From contig NZ_MDUX01000011.1 in assembly GCF_014736495.1 (NCBI RefSeq), positions 1 to 64,000 on the forward strand: DNA of 64,000 nt. The letters run 5' to 3'. This document shows positions 17,242 to 27,827 of the stretch, one piece after another. Source of the DNA: Candidatus Dactylopiibacterium carminicum (lineage in GTDB: Bacteria; Pseudomonadota; Gammaproteobacteria; Burkholderiales; Rhodocyclaceae). A model generated the notes under the pieces. That model ran no database searches, was not told the origin of the DNA, and was given only the letters and a program-made list of their open reading frames with translations. The first letter of the stretch is position 1, and every line of letters begins with the position of its first letter. The position numbers and the translations under genes are program-made.

Positions 17242-18447
17242 TCAGTGCGCGAGGAAGACTTCCAGCAGATCGTTGAGGAAGCGCCGGCCACGCTCGGTAG
17301 GGCGGATCAGGCCGTCGCCGATCTCCAGCAGCCCACGCTGACGTGCAGCGATCAGTTCCTCAGCCACCACGTCCAGCGCTAACCCGGTATGCGCCTCGAA
17401 CAGATGACGCGGCACGCCCTCGGTGAGTCGAAATGCGTTCATCATGAACTCGAAGGGCAGATCGTGGGCATCTACTGTATGCCTGGCCTGGATGAAATCA
17501 TCACGGGAGGCGCCTTCGAGATAGGTGGCCGGATGCTTGTGGCGAACCTCGCGGTGGATGCCGAGATGGTCGGAAAGCTTGGCGTGCGCACCGGCACCGA
17601 TGCCCAGGTAGTCGCCGAACTGCCAGTAGTTGAGGTTGTGGCGGCAGCGATGCCCCTGGCGGGCGAAAGCGGAGGTCTCGTAGTGCGCATAGCCGGCTTC
17701 GGCCAGGCGTGCTTCCAGCATTTCCTGCATATCCGCCGAGAGATCATCGTCAGGCAGAGCAGGCGGATTGCGGTGGAACAGGGTGTTCGGTTCCAGCGTG
17801 AGGTGATAGCAGGAGAGATGCGGTGGCGCGAAGGTCAGCACGCCCTCCAGATCCTCCCGTGCCTCGGCGAGGCTCTGCCCGGGCAGGGCGTACATCAGGT
17901 CGACGTTCCAGGTCACGAACCAGCGCGCGGCAGCTTCCATGGCGCGCAAGGCTTCGTCCCGATCATGGATGCGCCCCAGCGCCTGCAGGTGCCGCGGATT
18001 CAGGCTCTGGATGCCGAGCGAGACACGAGTCACACCAGCGGCATGGAAATCACGCAGATGGCCGGTTTCCACGGTGCCGGGATTGGCTTCCAGCGTGATC
18101 TCGGCGCCGGGCGTCAGGGGCACGAGGTTGCGCACACCGGCCAGCAGACGCTCCAGCGACTGCGGCGAGATCAGGCTGGGCGTGCCGCCACCGATGAAAA
18201 CGGTATGCACACGCCGCCCCCACACGCCCGGCAGCGCCAGTTCGAGATCGCGCAGCAAGGCATCGACATAGGCCGTCTCGGGGATGCCTTCGTCCTTGAC
18301 CGCATGCGAGTTGAAATCGCAGTAGGGGCACTTGCGCACGCACCAAGGGAAATGGATGTACAGCGCCAGCGGCGGCGGGGCCGCGAGGCGTGGAGCATGC
18401 GTGGTGCGCGCGCTGGCGGCGGGCAGGATCGGGATGCTGCGGGCCAC
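17242..18447 (-). CDS. hemW: HemW, radical-SAM haem chaperone
   Basis: The 401-residue protein carries the radical-SAM cluster motif CVRKCPYC near residue 37, the SAM-binding FIGGGTPSLIS and LEANPGT segments, and the HNLNYW motif that distinguishes HemW from the true oxygen-independent oxidase HemN. HemW binds haem and helps insert it into respiratory enzymes. Annotations often misname it as coproporphyrinogen dehydrogenase. A C-terminal HemN_C-like winged domain (FEFMMNAFRLTEGV) is present. It is on the minus strand, followed downstream by nothing until the convergent YkgJ gene, and lies just downstream of a YecA-type gene. Confidence 0.92.
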   Translation of the reverse strand: MARSIPILPAASARTTHAPRLAAPPPLALYIHFPWCVRKCPYCDFNSHAVKDEGIPETAYVDALLRDLELALPGVWGRRVHTVFIGGGTPSLISPQSLERLLAGVRNLVPLTPGAEITLEANPGTVETGHLRDFHAAGVTRVSLGIQSLNPRHLQALGRIHDRDEALRAMEAAARWFVTWNVDLMYALPGQSLAEAREDLEGVLTFAPPHLSCYHLTLEPNTLFHRNPPALPDDDLSADMQEMLEARLAEAGYAHYETSAFARQGHRCRHNLNYWQFGDYLGIGAGAHAKLSDHLGIHREVRHKHPATYLEGASRDDFIQARHTVDAHDLPFEFMMNAFRLTEGVPRHLFEAHTGLALDVVAEELIAARQRGLLEIGDGLIRPTERGRRFLNDLLEVFLAH

Positions 18448-18464
18448 GAAGCGTCAGTGCCGGA

Positions 18465-19178
<714 letters not shown>

Positions 19179-19274
19179 GATGCGCACGGATTGGGTAATG
19201 TGAGTATTGTCGCCGATATCGTCGCTCATCGTGGCGGGAAAAATCCCGCTGCGGGCGTCATCGATGCGTGCGGC

Positions 19275-19933
19275 TCAGGCTGCTGGCGACGCCGGGCGCG
19301 AAGGCGGTTGATGCAGCCCCATCGACAGGTAGATGCTGGTGAGCTGCTCCACGCCGATCTCGGCGGGCTTGACCCATTCGGCCGGCACATAGAGCAGGCC
19401 GCCGCCGACGGGGATCGGCGCCGTGGGCACCAGCACCGCGTGGTAGGCCTTGTCGCCGAACAGGATGGGCTGCGGATTGGGCATCAGCGCCAGCACGCCG
19501 GTGCCCCTCTCGCCACCGAAGAAGCACCACACCGGGCTCATCGCGGAAAGGTCGGCCTGCTGCTTGCGGTCGAACATGCCGACGAAGCGGTCGGTAACTT
19601 CGTAGAGTGGGCCGATCACGGGCAGGCGGCGCACCGAACGGTCGATCAGCGCTTCCACATGGACGCGCAGGCTGGTCTGCACCACCAATCCGAGCAGAAA
19701 GATCATGCCGGCCAGCACCAACGCGCCGAGCAGATAGGCCGTCCATTCATCCGCCACCATGTGCAGGCCGATGGCGGCGAGCATGCGCCCCGGCAGGCTC
19801 TCGGGGCCGAGGAACTGCTTGAGCAGGCCGGCCACCCAGCCCAGCAGCAGGAAGGTGAGGATCAGCGGCAACGAGGCCAGCAGGCCGGCGAGGAAGGTCT
19901 TGAGAGGCGCGGCAAGGATGCGCGGCAAGGGTT

Positions 19934-19937
<4 letters not shown>
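19275..19937 (-). CDS. DUF502 family inner-membrane protein
   Basis: A 220-residue protein with two strong N-terminal membrane segments (about 15-40 and 65-90). The family motifs [19 protein letters not shown] and [18 protein letters not shown] follow, then a beta-rich tail with [16 protein letters not shown], the best-conserved DUF502 stretch. Function is unknown; in many bacteria the gene sits beside aspS, ruvC or ruvB. Here its ATG overlaps the ruvB stop by 4 bases, indicating translational coupling downstream of ruvB. Confidence 0.82.
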
Positions 19938-20989
<1,052 letters not shown>

Positions 20990-21060
20990 GCGCTGGAACA
21001 TAGCACAGCGTACCCGCAAGGCGTACCCTTGCACCCTCTCGAAAAGATTGGATTTACAGA

Positions 21061-22092
21061 ATGGGATTGCTGGACTGGTTCCGTCAGAGCACGCCAAAGC
21101 TCGACCAGACACGGGTTTCCTCCGCGCTGGTGGATGAAACCATCGATTATGTCGTCAAGGTGACCGATGCCCGCCTGCCCCTGGTGCATCACTACCGCGA
21201 GCGGCTGAGCGGCCCGGTGACACGCACGCTGGGTTATATCAACGAGCTGCGCGATCTGGTGCCGGCCGCGCATGAGGTCGGCCCTCTGTCCTGGTCGCTG
21301 GACCCGTCGATCCGCGCTTTCTTCGCGCGCTCCAAGGACATGCTCGAAACCTTTGCCAGCTGCAAGGACCTGCGCGCGCACGCCGCGCGCGCTGCCGTGG
21401 ACGAGGATATCTACGCCATCCTGGCAATGGACTTCAACGAACAACGCCGCTTCGGTACCGCCATGCAGGGCAGCATGATGGTACGCGAGATCCCGCGTAC
21501 CGCGTTTTCATTCAACAAGCACCGGCTGCGTCTGTTCGCCCCCGACGAAGACACCCTGCGCCGCGCCATCGCCCGCCGCCTGCTCGACGAGCTCGCGCTG
21601 ATCGCGCTGGGCACCATGCAGTCCGAGCAGGAAACGCGGCGCGAGCTGGAGAACAACCGACAGTTGCTGAGTGCCCGCCTGACCACGCTGCGTCAGCGCG
21701 GCATGGGCATGGAATCCTTTCTCGGCGACGCGGGGGTGGGCGAGGGCGACGAGGAGGAATCCAGCCGCCTGCTGCGCCAGCTGGAAGAAAACGAAACACG
21801 CCTGGCCGCGATGGGCAACTCCGCCGAAGCGCTGGATCGCCAGCTCGACTATCTGGCCCAGGTGCTCGCCGAGCCGATGAACTACATCAGCCTGGAGCAC
21901 CGCACCGCGCATCTGGACAGCATGAATCTGGTGGTCGATGACAAGCAGGGCGATCCCGTCGAATTCAACATCGCGAATGCCGATCGCCATCCGCCCTGGC
22001 GCCGCGCCTTCCTGCCGGTCCGCATCGACCGCGCCCTGCTCGGCGGCCCGCAGCGCAAACTACGTCTGGACAACGCCGAACGCTGGCTGTAG
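21061..22092 (+). CDS. Uncharacterised cytoplasmic protein with C-terminal coiled coil
   Basis: I do not recognise this 343-residue protein. It begins [14 protein letters not shown], has no signal peptide or membrane helix, and is rich in charged residues. Residues about 195-290 contain Glu/Arg/Leu-rich heptads ([20 protein letters not shown] and [17 protein letters not shown]) that look like two coiled-coil helices separated by a Gly/Glu-rich turn. The C-terminal 50 residues contain [20 protein letters not shown], a plausible conserved beta segment. It is divergent from ruvB and 99 bp upstream of a LexA-box-preceded gene. Codon use matches the neighbours, so it looks like a resident gene. 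Confidence 0.75.
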   Translation: MGLLDWFRQSTPKLDQTRVSSALVDETIDYVVKVTDARLPLVHHYRERLSGPVTRTLGYINELRDLVPAAHEVGPLSWSLDPSIRAFFARSKDMLETFASCKDLRAHAARAAVDEDIYAILAMDFNEQRRFGTAMQGSMMVREIPRTAFSFNKHRLRLFAPDEDTLRRAIARRLLDELALIALGTMQSEQETRRELENNRQLLSARLTTLRQRGMGMESFLGDAGVGEGDEEESSRLLRQLEENETRLAAMGNSAEALDRQLDYLAQVLAEPMNYISLEHRTAHLDSMNLVVDDKQGDPVEFNIANADRHPPWRRAFLPVRIDRALLGGPQRKLRLDNAERWL

Positions 22093-22157
22093 GCGCGGAA
22101 AGCCGGAATCCCCGTCGGCATCGGCGCCGTGCTTGACAGCGTCAGTAGCGGCTCGGA

Positions 22158-22177
22158 TACTGTATTCATTTACAGCA
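22158..22177. promoter_or_regulatory. LexA (SOS) box inside a larger inverted repeat
   Basis: The 20-mer TACTGTATTCATTTACAGCA matches the proteobacterial LexA consensus (CTGT-N8-ACAG) exactly in its core. It lies 14 bases before the ATG of the UmuD-like gene, so bound LexA would block its transcription. The flanks GCTCGGAT (22151-22158) and ATCCGAGC (22177-22184) are perfect inverted repeats and enlarge the palindrome to about 34 bp. The extension could strengthen operator binding or form an RNA hairpin close to the start codon. Confidence 0.88.
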
Positions 22178-22191
22178 TCCGAGCCGTTGCC

Positions 22192-22689
22192 ATGGATGTC
22201 CAGCTAGCACTCCCCTTCGTCAGCCTCGTCGGCGCCTCGCCGCTGACACCCCCTGAAGCCTGTGCCGAGGTGAAGCGCCCCCGGCGTGCGACGCGGCAGG
22301 CGCTACCGCCGCCACTGGCCAGCTCCGGCCAGGAAACGCCGCCGCAGGCGGGCCCGGATGACGAAGCACGACGCCTGGACGTACACGACTATCTCGTACG
22401 CAACGACGCAGCCACCTTCTTCTTCCAGGTCCGGGGCGATGCCATGGCGGCGGCGGAGATCTTCGATGGCGACATCCTGGTGGTAGACAAGGGGCTGCAG
22501 CCGCAACACGGCCATCTCGTGCTGGCCTACGTGAATGGCGAGCGCCTGGTACGCCGCCTGCACCATCGTGGCCGCAAGACTGCGCTGCAGACCGACAATC
22601 CGGAGGATGCCGAACTGGTGCCCGAGGATGGCAGCGAGTTGGTGATCTGGGGTGTGGTGACCGGCAAGTTCAGACGCTTCCAGACCTGA
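22192..22689 (+). CDS. UmuD-like S24 family protein with both catalytic residues replaced
   Basis: The 165-residue protein has the UmuD layout: a variable arm (residues 1-75) and a C-terminal S24 domain with FFFQVRGDAMAAAEIFDGD, ILVVDKGLQPQHGHLVLAYV and the terminal IWGVVTGKFRRF. In active UmuD and LexA the first motif is GDSM, whose Ser is the nucleophile; here it is GDAM. The catalytic Lys (VK[KR]L) is Arg in LVRRL. The usual Cys/Ala-Gly cleavage site is not evident in the arm. The protein should not self-cleave and may act as a regulatory or dominant-negative partner. It lies directly under a LexA box, and no umuC follows. An ordinary UmuD elsewhere in the genome is possible. Confidence 0.82.
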   Translation: MDVQLALPFVSLVGASPLTPPEACAEVKRPRRATRQALPPPLASSGQETPPQAGPDDEARRLDVHDYLVRNDAATFFFQVRGDAMAAAEIFDGDILVVDKGLQPQHGHLVLAYVNGERLVRRLHHRGRKTALQTDNPEDAELVPEDGSELVIWGVVTGKFRRFQT

Positions 22690-22791
22690 CTCCCCAGCTG
22701 TGGCGCCATTCAGCCTCCATTCAGGCATGGCCCGCCAGAATCCTTGTCATGCCGGGGCGGTTTTGATCCGGCCTTCTGCCAAGGAGCTGAA

Positions 22792-22991
22792 ATGAAACGC
22801 CTGATCACTCTCTGCGCCGCAATCCTCACCCTCTCGGCCCTGCCGGCCGCAGCGCAATACACCGGCCTGGGCGCTGGCCGTTCGAAACCCCTGTGAATCA
22901 AAATACGAAGGTCGAGGTCTATGGCAAATATGTGCACAAGACCTTCGGCATCAGCAAGGTGAAGGTCATGGACATGCGCATTGCCCGCTGA
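22792..22991 (+). pseudogene. YgiW/YdeI-type (BOF, OB-fold) periplasmic protein, internally deleted
   Basis: An ATG at 22792, preceded by AAGGAG, starts a clean signal peptide (MKRLITLCAAILTLSALPA, then AAAQYTG). After about 34 residues the frame ends in TGA at 22896. A different frame picks up at about 22891 with NQNTKVEVYGKYVHKTFG and ends MDMRIAR at 22991. That tail closely resembles the last strands of the BOF family, small periplasmic OB-fold proteins such as YgiW. The central part of the fold (usually some 60-70 residues) is absent, so I read this as a gene with an internal deletion that also shifted the frame. Confidence 0.65.
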
Positions 22992-23119
22992 TGCGGTTTC
23001 ACCTGCAAACGCATGACTGCGTAGGGTCGCTTTGCCGTGCGACAGCACTGTCTGCAGCGCCCCGCCTTGTCCTACGCTTGAATGCAAAACCGCAGGCAGC
23101 TTCTCCGAAAGGCGAAACC

Positions 23120-23683
23120 ATGCTCGACATGCTGCATTTCACCGGCTGTTTCGTACGATCCCCTTCGACCGTGGGCGCGCTGCTGCCGTCTTCCGGCGCG
23201 CTTGCCGACGCCATCGCACGGCGTGCACACGGGCGGCGGCAGGTGGCCGACACGCTGATCGAGCTGGGAGCAGGCACCGGCAGCATCACACGCCGGATCG
23301 ACCATGGACTGTTTCGCGACTACGTGGCCTTCGAATGTAACGAGAAGCTTGCCGGCATCCTGCAGACACGCCATCCCGAGCTGCGTGTACATGCGCTGGC
23401 GGTGCCCGAGCCGGTGTCGGAATCCTATGTCGGGCGCAATTGCACCGTCATTTCCTCGATCCCCTTCCGTTCGCTGCCGGAAGACGACCGGCGCGAAGTC
23501 GCCGCTTACATCGAGCGCCTGTTGGCCGCCAACCGCAACAACACGCTGATCCAGTATTCCTACTTCCCGGCCGTCCCGTTCGTGCCCGGCAACACCGGCT
23601 TGCGCTGGCAATGCAGCGGCATCGTGCTGGCCAATCTGCCGCCAGCCTTCATCTGGGAACTGGCCCACACCGATACCGGGTAA
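23120..23683 (+). CDS. SAM-dependent methyltransferase, phospholipid N-methyltransferase/rRNA dimethylase-like
   Basis: A 187-residue protein with a class I methyltransferase fold. TLIELGAGTGSITRRI (about residues 51-66) is SAM-binding motif I, FECNEKLAGIL is the acidic motif II, and VISSIPFRSLPEDDRR occupies the motif IV position. The SSIPFRSL form resembles bacterial phosphatidylethanolamine N-methyltransferases (PmtA) and KsgA-like enzymes rather than DNA methylases. The start at 23120 is supported by AAAGGCG seven bases upstream; the open frame reaches further 5' without homology. Its substrate is therefore probably a phospholipid amine, but rRNA cannot be excluded. It converges with the flagellar array. 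Confidence 0.72.
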   Translation: MLDMLHFTGCFVRSPSTVGALLPSSGALADAIARRAHGRRQVADTLIELGAGTGSITRRIDHGLFRDYVAFECNEKLAGILQTRHPELRVHALAVPEPVSESYVGRNCTVISSIPFRSLPEDDRREVAAYIERLLAANRNNTLIQYSYFPAVPFVPGNTGLRWQCSGIVLANLPPAFIWELAHTDTG

Positions 23684-23705
23684 GGCCTGCGGAAGCCTCT
23701 CCGGC

Positions 23706-24728
23706 TCAGACTCCGCGCAGCAGGGTATTCACGCGTTCGCGCGTCAGCCCCGTGACGGCAGGCGCCAGTTCGCGGACGGCGGTATAGGTCGCCCCCTCCG
23801 CCAACTAGGTGAAATCATCGGTCAGGATCTGTGCCTGGTCGATGCCGATCACGGTTTCATCCGTGGCGGCAAGCTGATCCAGGTTCGCCTCCGCAGCCCG
23901 GCGCGCGCGCGTCAGGCTGTCTCCCAGGCGAACGGCCTGGGTCAGTGTTTGCTGGACGCCCTCGGCATCCGCCACGCTCCAGCGCTCCGGCTGGACCGTG
24001 GTGGCGGATGCCTCCGCGCGCAGCGCACTGAAACGCCCGGTCGGGAAAAGCCGGCCTTCACCACGCACCTGGATGCCGCTCTTCACCGCATTCCAGTTGC
24101 TCTCTGCCGTCTGGAAGCCCAGTTCGCCACGATCGCTCCGGGTCGCGCGGATACCCAACGGCGCCAGTGCCTGATCCAGAGTACGCACCGTGGATTGCTC
24201 CGACTGCCCCGCTTCCAGCACCACCGGCGCCGAAGTACGCGTGCCCAGGGAAAACTGTACGGTTTCGCTGCGTGCGAGCTGCACGCTCGCGGCATCGATG
24301 CCACGCAGGGAAAAGCGCTGCTGGGCACTTCCGCCCTCGGCATAGCGCGCTGTTGCGTCCAGCCCGCCACCGGTGGCCTGCAGGCGCTGCTGCCAGGCAG
24401 TCGAAAAATCGTTCAGCTTCGCCTGGAGACGGCCCTGCTCGATCTGGCTGCCGGACAAGGCCGCACTGGCCGACTGCTTGAGCGCATCCAGACGAGGCCT
24501 GACCTAGTCGATGAACGCCAGGGTCTGCTGGGCGACGGTGGCATCACGATTGCGCGAATCATCACCACCGATCAGGCTGGCACGCAATGACGAAGCCTGC
24601 CCGATCCCGTCCACACGACTCTGCTCCGCCACGGCTGCGACAGCCGTGCCGGCCTGCACCTTGCCGGTGCTGGCCGTGATCTGCTGGGGGGCGGAAAGTG
24701 CGGGGTTACGGACGAGATCGATCTGCAT
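23706..24728 (-). pseudogene. Unrecognised last gene of the flagellar operon, with two in-frame TAG stops
   Basis: One frame of 341 codons begins MQIDLVRNPALSAPQQI at 24728, three bases after the flgL stop, and runs to TGA at 23706. It is interrupted by TAG at 24504-24506 (after AQQTLAFID) and 23805-23807 (after ILTDDF-T). Both fit CAG-to-TAG changes, and the sequence on each side reads as one continuous protein. I do not recognise the family. The ends look helical (Ala/Gln-rich, like flagellin-type axial proteins), and the middle is a beta-rich region with RFSLRGIDAASVQLARS. Its position after flgKL suggests an axial, cap or junction component, or a dedicated secretion substrate. No signal peptide is seen. 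Translation from the first ATG would give only 74 residues. Confidence 0.6.
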
Positions 24729-24731
24729 CGC

Positions 24732-25643
24732 TCAGAGAATATCAAACAGGGAAAGCTTGCTGATCTGCGCATACGCCTTCTGCGTGGCCTGCAGCGCGGT
24801 GGAATAGCCATTCAGCTTGACGGCGGCATCGGAGTAGTCGAGCTGGCCGAGATCGATCAGGGCCTGCTAGTTGGCCACGCTGACGTTGGCGTGATTGTTG
24901 TCCATGGTCTCCAGGACGTTCTGGATGCCGCCAAGGCTGGCGATCTTGCCGCTCAGCGAATCCATCGCGGCATCGATGCCGTTGAGCATGCTGGTCAGCT
25001 GGTCGCGCACGGCGGTGTCATTGACGTTCACGTCATCGGTCTGGAGCAGCGAAATCGTGTTCTCCAGCAGGTTCAGCACCGCCGGCAGTTCTTCCACCGT
25101 CACGTTGGCGGCCTGGGTCACGCCATTGCCGACCACGACATCCTGTTTGGTGGTGTTGCCGTCAAAACTGTAGCGGGATCCCAGAGGCGCGCTTTCGTCA
25201 TAGCTCACGCTGGCGGTGTCGGTCAGCGTTCCCGAAAAGAGGTAACGCCCTTCCTGATCCTTGCTGTTGGCGCTGTAGTAAAGACTGCTGAGCAGCGCTT
25301 CGAGCGATGAGGACATGGCGCTCAGATCCTCGGCGGAATTGCTGCCGTCCAGCGCCCAGACCATCAGGTCACGCGCGTCCTGCAGGTCCGAGCTCATGCT
25401 GTCCAGCGTCGTTTCATTCTGCGTCAGGCGTACCTGCAAGGCGCCGATGTTGTCGCGATACTGGGCGAGCGCGGCTTCTTCTCGATTCAGGCGCGAGAGA
25501 CGCACATGGGTTACCGGATCATCCGAAGGCACCGACAGCTTCTGCCCGCTCGCCATCTTGGCGATGATGCTCTCCAGACGCGCGGAGGCGGATTGCAGGG
25601 CGGTATTCATGGTGCTGTGGTACTGCGTGCTGGCAATTCTCAT
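24732..25643 (-). pseudogene. flgL: Hook-filament junction protein FlgL (HAP3) interrupted near its C-terminus by TAG
   Basis: FlgL joins hook to filament. The N-terminus MRIASTQYHSTMNTALQSAS and RLESIIAKMASGQKLSVPSD is the expected D0-D1 helix. The frame stops at a TAG (24867-24869) after NHANVSVAN, then continues in frame for 45 codons (QALIDLGQLDYSDAAVKLNG, ending LSLFDIL) to TGA at 24732. That tail is the conserved C-terminal D0 helix needed for assembly. Read through, the protein would be 303 residues, normal for the family; as written it is 258 and lacks the helix. The TAG fits a CAG-to-TAG change. Upstream is a YcgR-type gene rather than flgK, which is one gene further. Confidence 0.88.
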
Positions 25644-25692
25644 AACAATCTCCGCAATTGTGCGTTCAACCCCGGCTCACGGAACGGACAGG

Positions 25693-26448
25693 TCATTCCG
25701 CCGCAGCCCCCATTGATCGGTTCAGGCGGGCCAGGGCTGCCTGCAGCACGGCTTCGTCATCCGCGCCCAACGCCGGAAAGGAGCACCCGATCAGGTATTG
25801 CTCACCCAGCAGATAAGTCCGCCACAAAAAACGGGAGCGGATTTCGAGATCGACCTCGATGGCGATCCCGTCGCCCAACCATAGCCTGACCTGCGGCAGG
25901 CGCCTGCCGATCACCAGCCGCCCGGCCTCTTTCGGCGAGGCTCGCAGCCCCACGCCGCCCGGCGACAAATCGACCACGCTCAATGAATACGCCCGCCCGG
26001 CAAAGCCGAAATCCGCCTGGAATGGCAGCCCGATCGGCGCGTTCTGGCGCATGTGGCGACGCCGCTGCAGCTTCACGAGACGCTGCGGCAGGGGCATCGC
26101 CATGCGGCGTGCGCTCATGCCTGGTGCCTCGGGTTGCCAGGCCGTGACGAACTGATACTTGGTGCCGCCCTGAAGGGCGACGAAAAGCTGCTCTCCCGTC
26201 GGCACGATGGGCTCGCCCACGGGGTCGAAGACGATCTTTCCCGCCGCGCCGTCCACCTCGCCCAGGCGCCCCAGTACATAAGACACCTGCCCGGGCGGAT
26301 ACAGCGTGATCGCAGCCCCCGACTCGGCCAGGCGCTGCAGATCCTGTGTGATCTGCAGCACGTCCAGCACCGTGAACGGAGAGACATCCATGTCGGCAGG
26401 AATCGGCTCTACCGCCCGTCCCACGGCTGCGGCGCTACGCAGGGCCAT
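25693..26448 (-). CDS. YcgR-type c-di-GMP-binding flagellar brake protein (PilZ domain)
   Basis: The 251-residue protein has a YcgR N-terminal domain (about 20-115, including ITLYPPGQVSYVLGRL) and a C-terminal PilZ domain. The c-di-GMP motifs are present: LQRRRHMRQNAP (RxxxR type, near residue 128) and VVDLSPGGVGLRA (D/NxSxxG, near 163). YcgR binds c-di-GMP and then contacts the rotor or MotA to slow rotation. Placing the gene between flgK and flgL ties it to this flagellum; elsewhere it is usually unlinked. Its stop is 49 bp from the flgL start and its start is 4 bp from the flgK stop. All key residues appear intact, in contrast to several neighbours. Confidence 0.87.
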   Translation of the reverse strand: MALRSAAAVGRAVEPIPADMDVSPFTVLDVLQITQDLQRLAESGAAITLYPPGQVSYVLGRLGEVDGAAGKIVFDPVGEPIVPTGEQLFVALQGGTKYQFVTAWQPEAPGMSARRMAMPLPQRLVKLQRRRHMRQNAPIGLPFQADFGFAGRAYSLSVVDLSPGGVGLRASPKEAGRLVIGRRLPQVRLWLGDGIAIEVDLEIRSRFLWRTYLLGEQYLIGCSFPALGADDEAVLQAALARLNRSMGAAAE

Positions 26449-26452
26449 GGCG

Positions 26453-27757
26453 TCAGCCGATCAGATCCAGCGTTGCCTCGAACAACTCCGTGGCCACGGC
26501 CATGACCTTGAGGTTCGACTGGTACATCTGCTGATACTGGATCAGGTTGACCGCTTCCTCATCGCTATTGACCCCGCTGGTGGAGTTCCAGCTTTCCTCG
26601 GCCTGGTCCCGCACCGTCTGGGCCGTGCTCAGGGAGGCCTGATTCTGCTGGCTCTGCATCCCCAGCTTGCCGACCAGCTGGGTGAAGGCATCGCTGACAG
26701 TCACGGAGCCCAGCGAATCCACGTCGATCGGAGACGACTGGATGGCGATGACCGCCAGCAGGTTCTCGCTGTTGCCGGCTTCGTCCGCACTCGCCGAGAA
26801 GCCCAGCATCGAGGCTGTCAGCCCGGAGTTGATGCTGAGCATGCTGGTGACGCTGCTCTGGTTGAAGGTGAACAGGTCCACGCTCTGCTGCGTACCATCG
26901 AGGCCGTAACCGTTCGACAGCTGCTGGTTCACCGCCGCGGAGAATTCGCAGGCCATGTCGGTGATGGCCGTCATCATTGGCAGCAGCACATTCTGCTCGA
27001 CGTCATCCAGCCCCCCCAGCTGCCCGCCGAGGTTACCGGTCGAGGCAATCGTGAAGCTTTCCTTGGCGAAATCGAGCTTGAGCGACACGCTGGTGGTGCC
27101 GTCAGCCTGCTCGACCACCTGCACACCGACCATGCCGGAGAGCGAGTCGATCTTGCTGTCACGCGCGTCCAGCAGGCCGGAAACGTTGGCGCCACTGGCC
27201 TGGGCCGCGGCAATCTGCTTGTTCAGGGTGGCGATGTCGGCCGTCAGCGTGTTGATCTGTGCCACCACCGTGCTGCGCTGCTGCTGAACCGCCGCGCGCT
27301 GATTGGAGAGCACCTGGTTGAGACTGTTGAAGCCCTGGGCCAATGCATCGGCGGCCGTGATCACCTGTTGGCGCAGAGGGCTGGAGGTCGGCTCCACACT
27401 GGCGGCATTGAGCGCGGCGAAGAGTGCGTCGAGTGCATCGTTGATGCTGGAAGAATCATCTCCCATCACCTGCTCGAGCTGGGTCAGATAGGTCTGCGCA
27501 ACGTCATAGCGCCCCAGCTCGGATGCAGCACTCCACAACTGCATGTTCTTGTAGCCATCCGAAAATCTCAGCAGCGAAGAGACCGTGACGCCGTTGCCCG
27601 CCGCAGAGGCGCCGGTACGCGTGCTCTGTACCGAACTGAGGAGCACCCCTTGTCGCGTGTAACCATCGGTCATGACGTTGGCCACGTTCTGGCTGGTGGT
27701 GTAGAGGCCGGCCTGGGCCGCCAGGGCACCGCTCAGTGCGTTGTTGATGATGCTCAT
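26453..27757 (-). CDS. flgK: Hook-associated protein FlgK (HAP1)
   Basis: FlgK is the first hook-filament junction protein, exported by the flagellar secretion system. The 434-residue sequence has the axial-protein N-terminus MSIINNALSGALAAQAGLYT, then TSQNVANVMTDGYTRQGVLL, and the C-terminus QQMYQSNLKVMAVATELFEA and TLDLIG that pack in D0. It is shorter than the 450-550 residues common in polar systems but within the range of lateral ones. I cannot tell whether the DFAKESFTIAS region is natural or reflects a small deletion. A 70-bp gap separates it from the rod-type flgJ upstream, and the PilZ gene follows directly. Confidence 0.92.
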   Translation of the reverse strand: MSIINNALSGALAAQAGLYTTSQNVANVMTDGYTRQGVLLSSVQSTRTGASAAGNGVTVSSLLRFSDGYKNMQLWSAASELGRYDVAQTYLTQLEQVMGDDSSSINDALDALFAALNAASVEPTSSPLRQQVITAADALAQGFNSLNQVLSNQRAAVQQQRSTVVAQINTLTADIATLNKQIAAAQASGANVSGLLDARDSKIDSLSGMVGVQVVEQADGTTSVSLKLDFAKESFTIASTGNLGGQLGGLDDVEQNVLLPMMTAITDMACEFSAAVNQQLSNGYGLDGTQQSVDLFTFNQSSVTSMLSINSGLTASMLGFSASADEAGNSENLLAVIAIQSSPIDVDSLGSVTVSDAFTQLVGKLGMQSQQNQASLSTAQTVRDQAEESWNSTSGVNSDEEAVNLIQYQQMYQSNLKVMAVATELFEATLDLIG

Positions 27758-27827
27758 GATGGGTGGCTTTCTTCAGGGTGTGCGCCGTCACAGGCGCTTC
27801 TGATAGGGGAAGGGCGACCGCTGCGGC

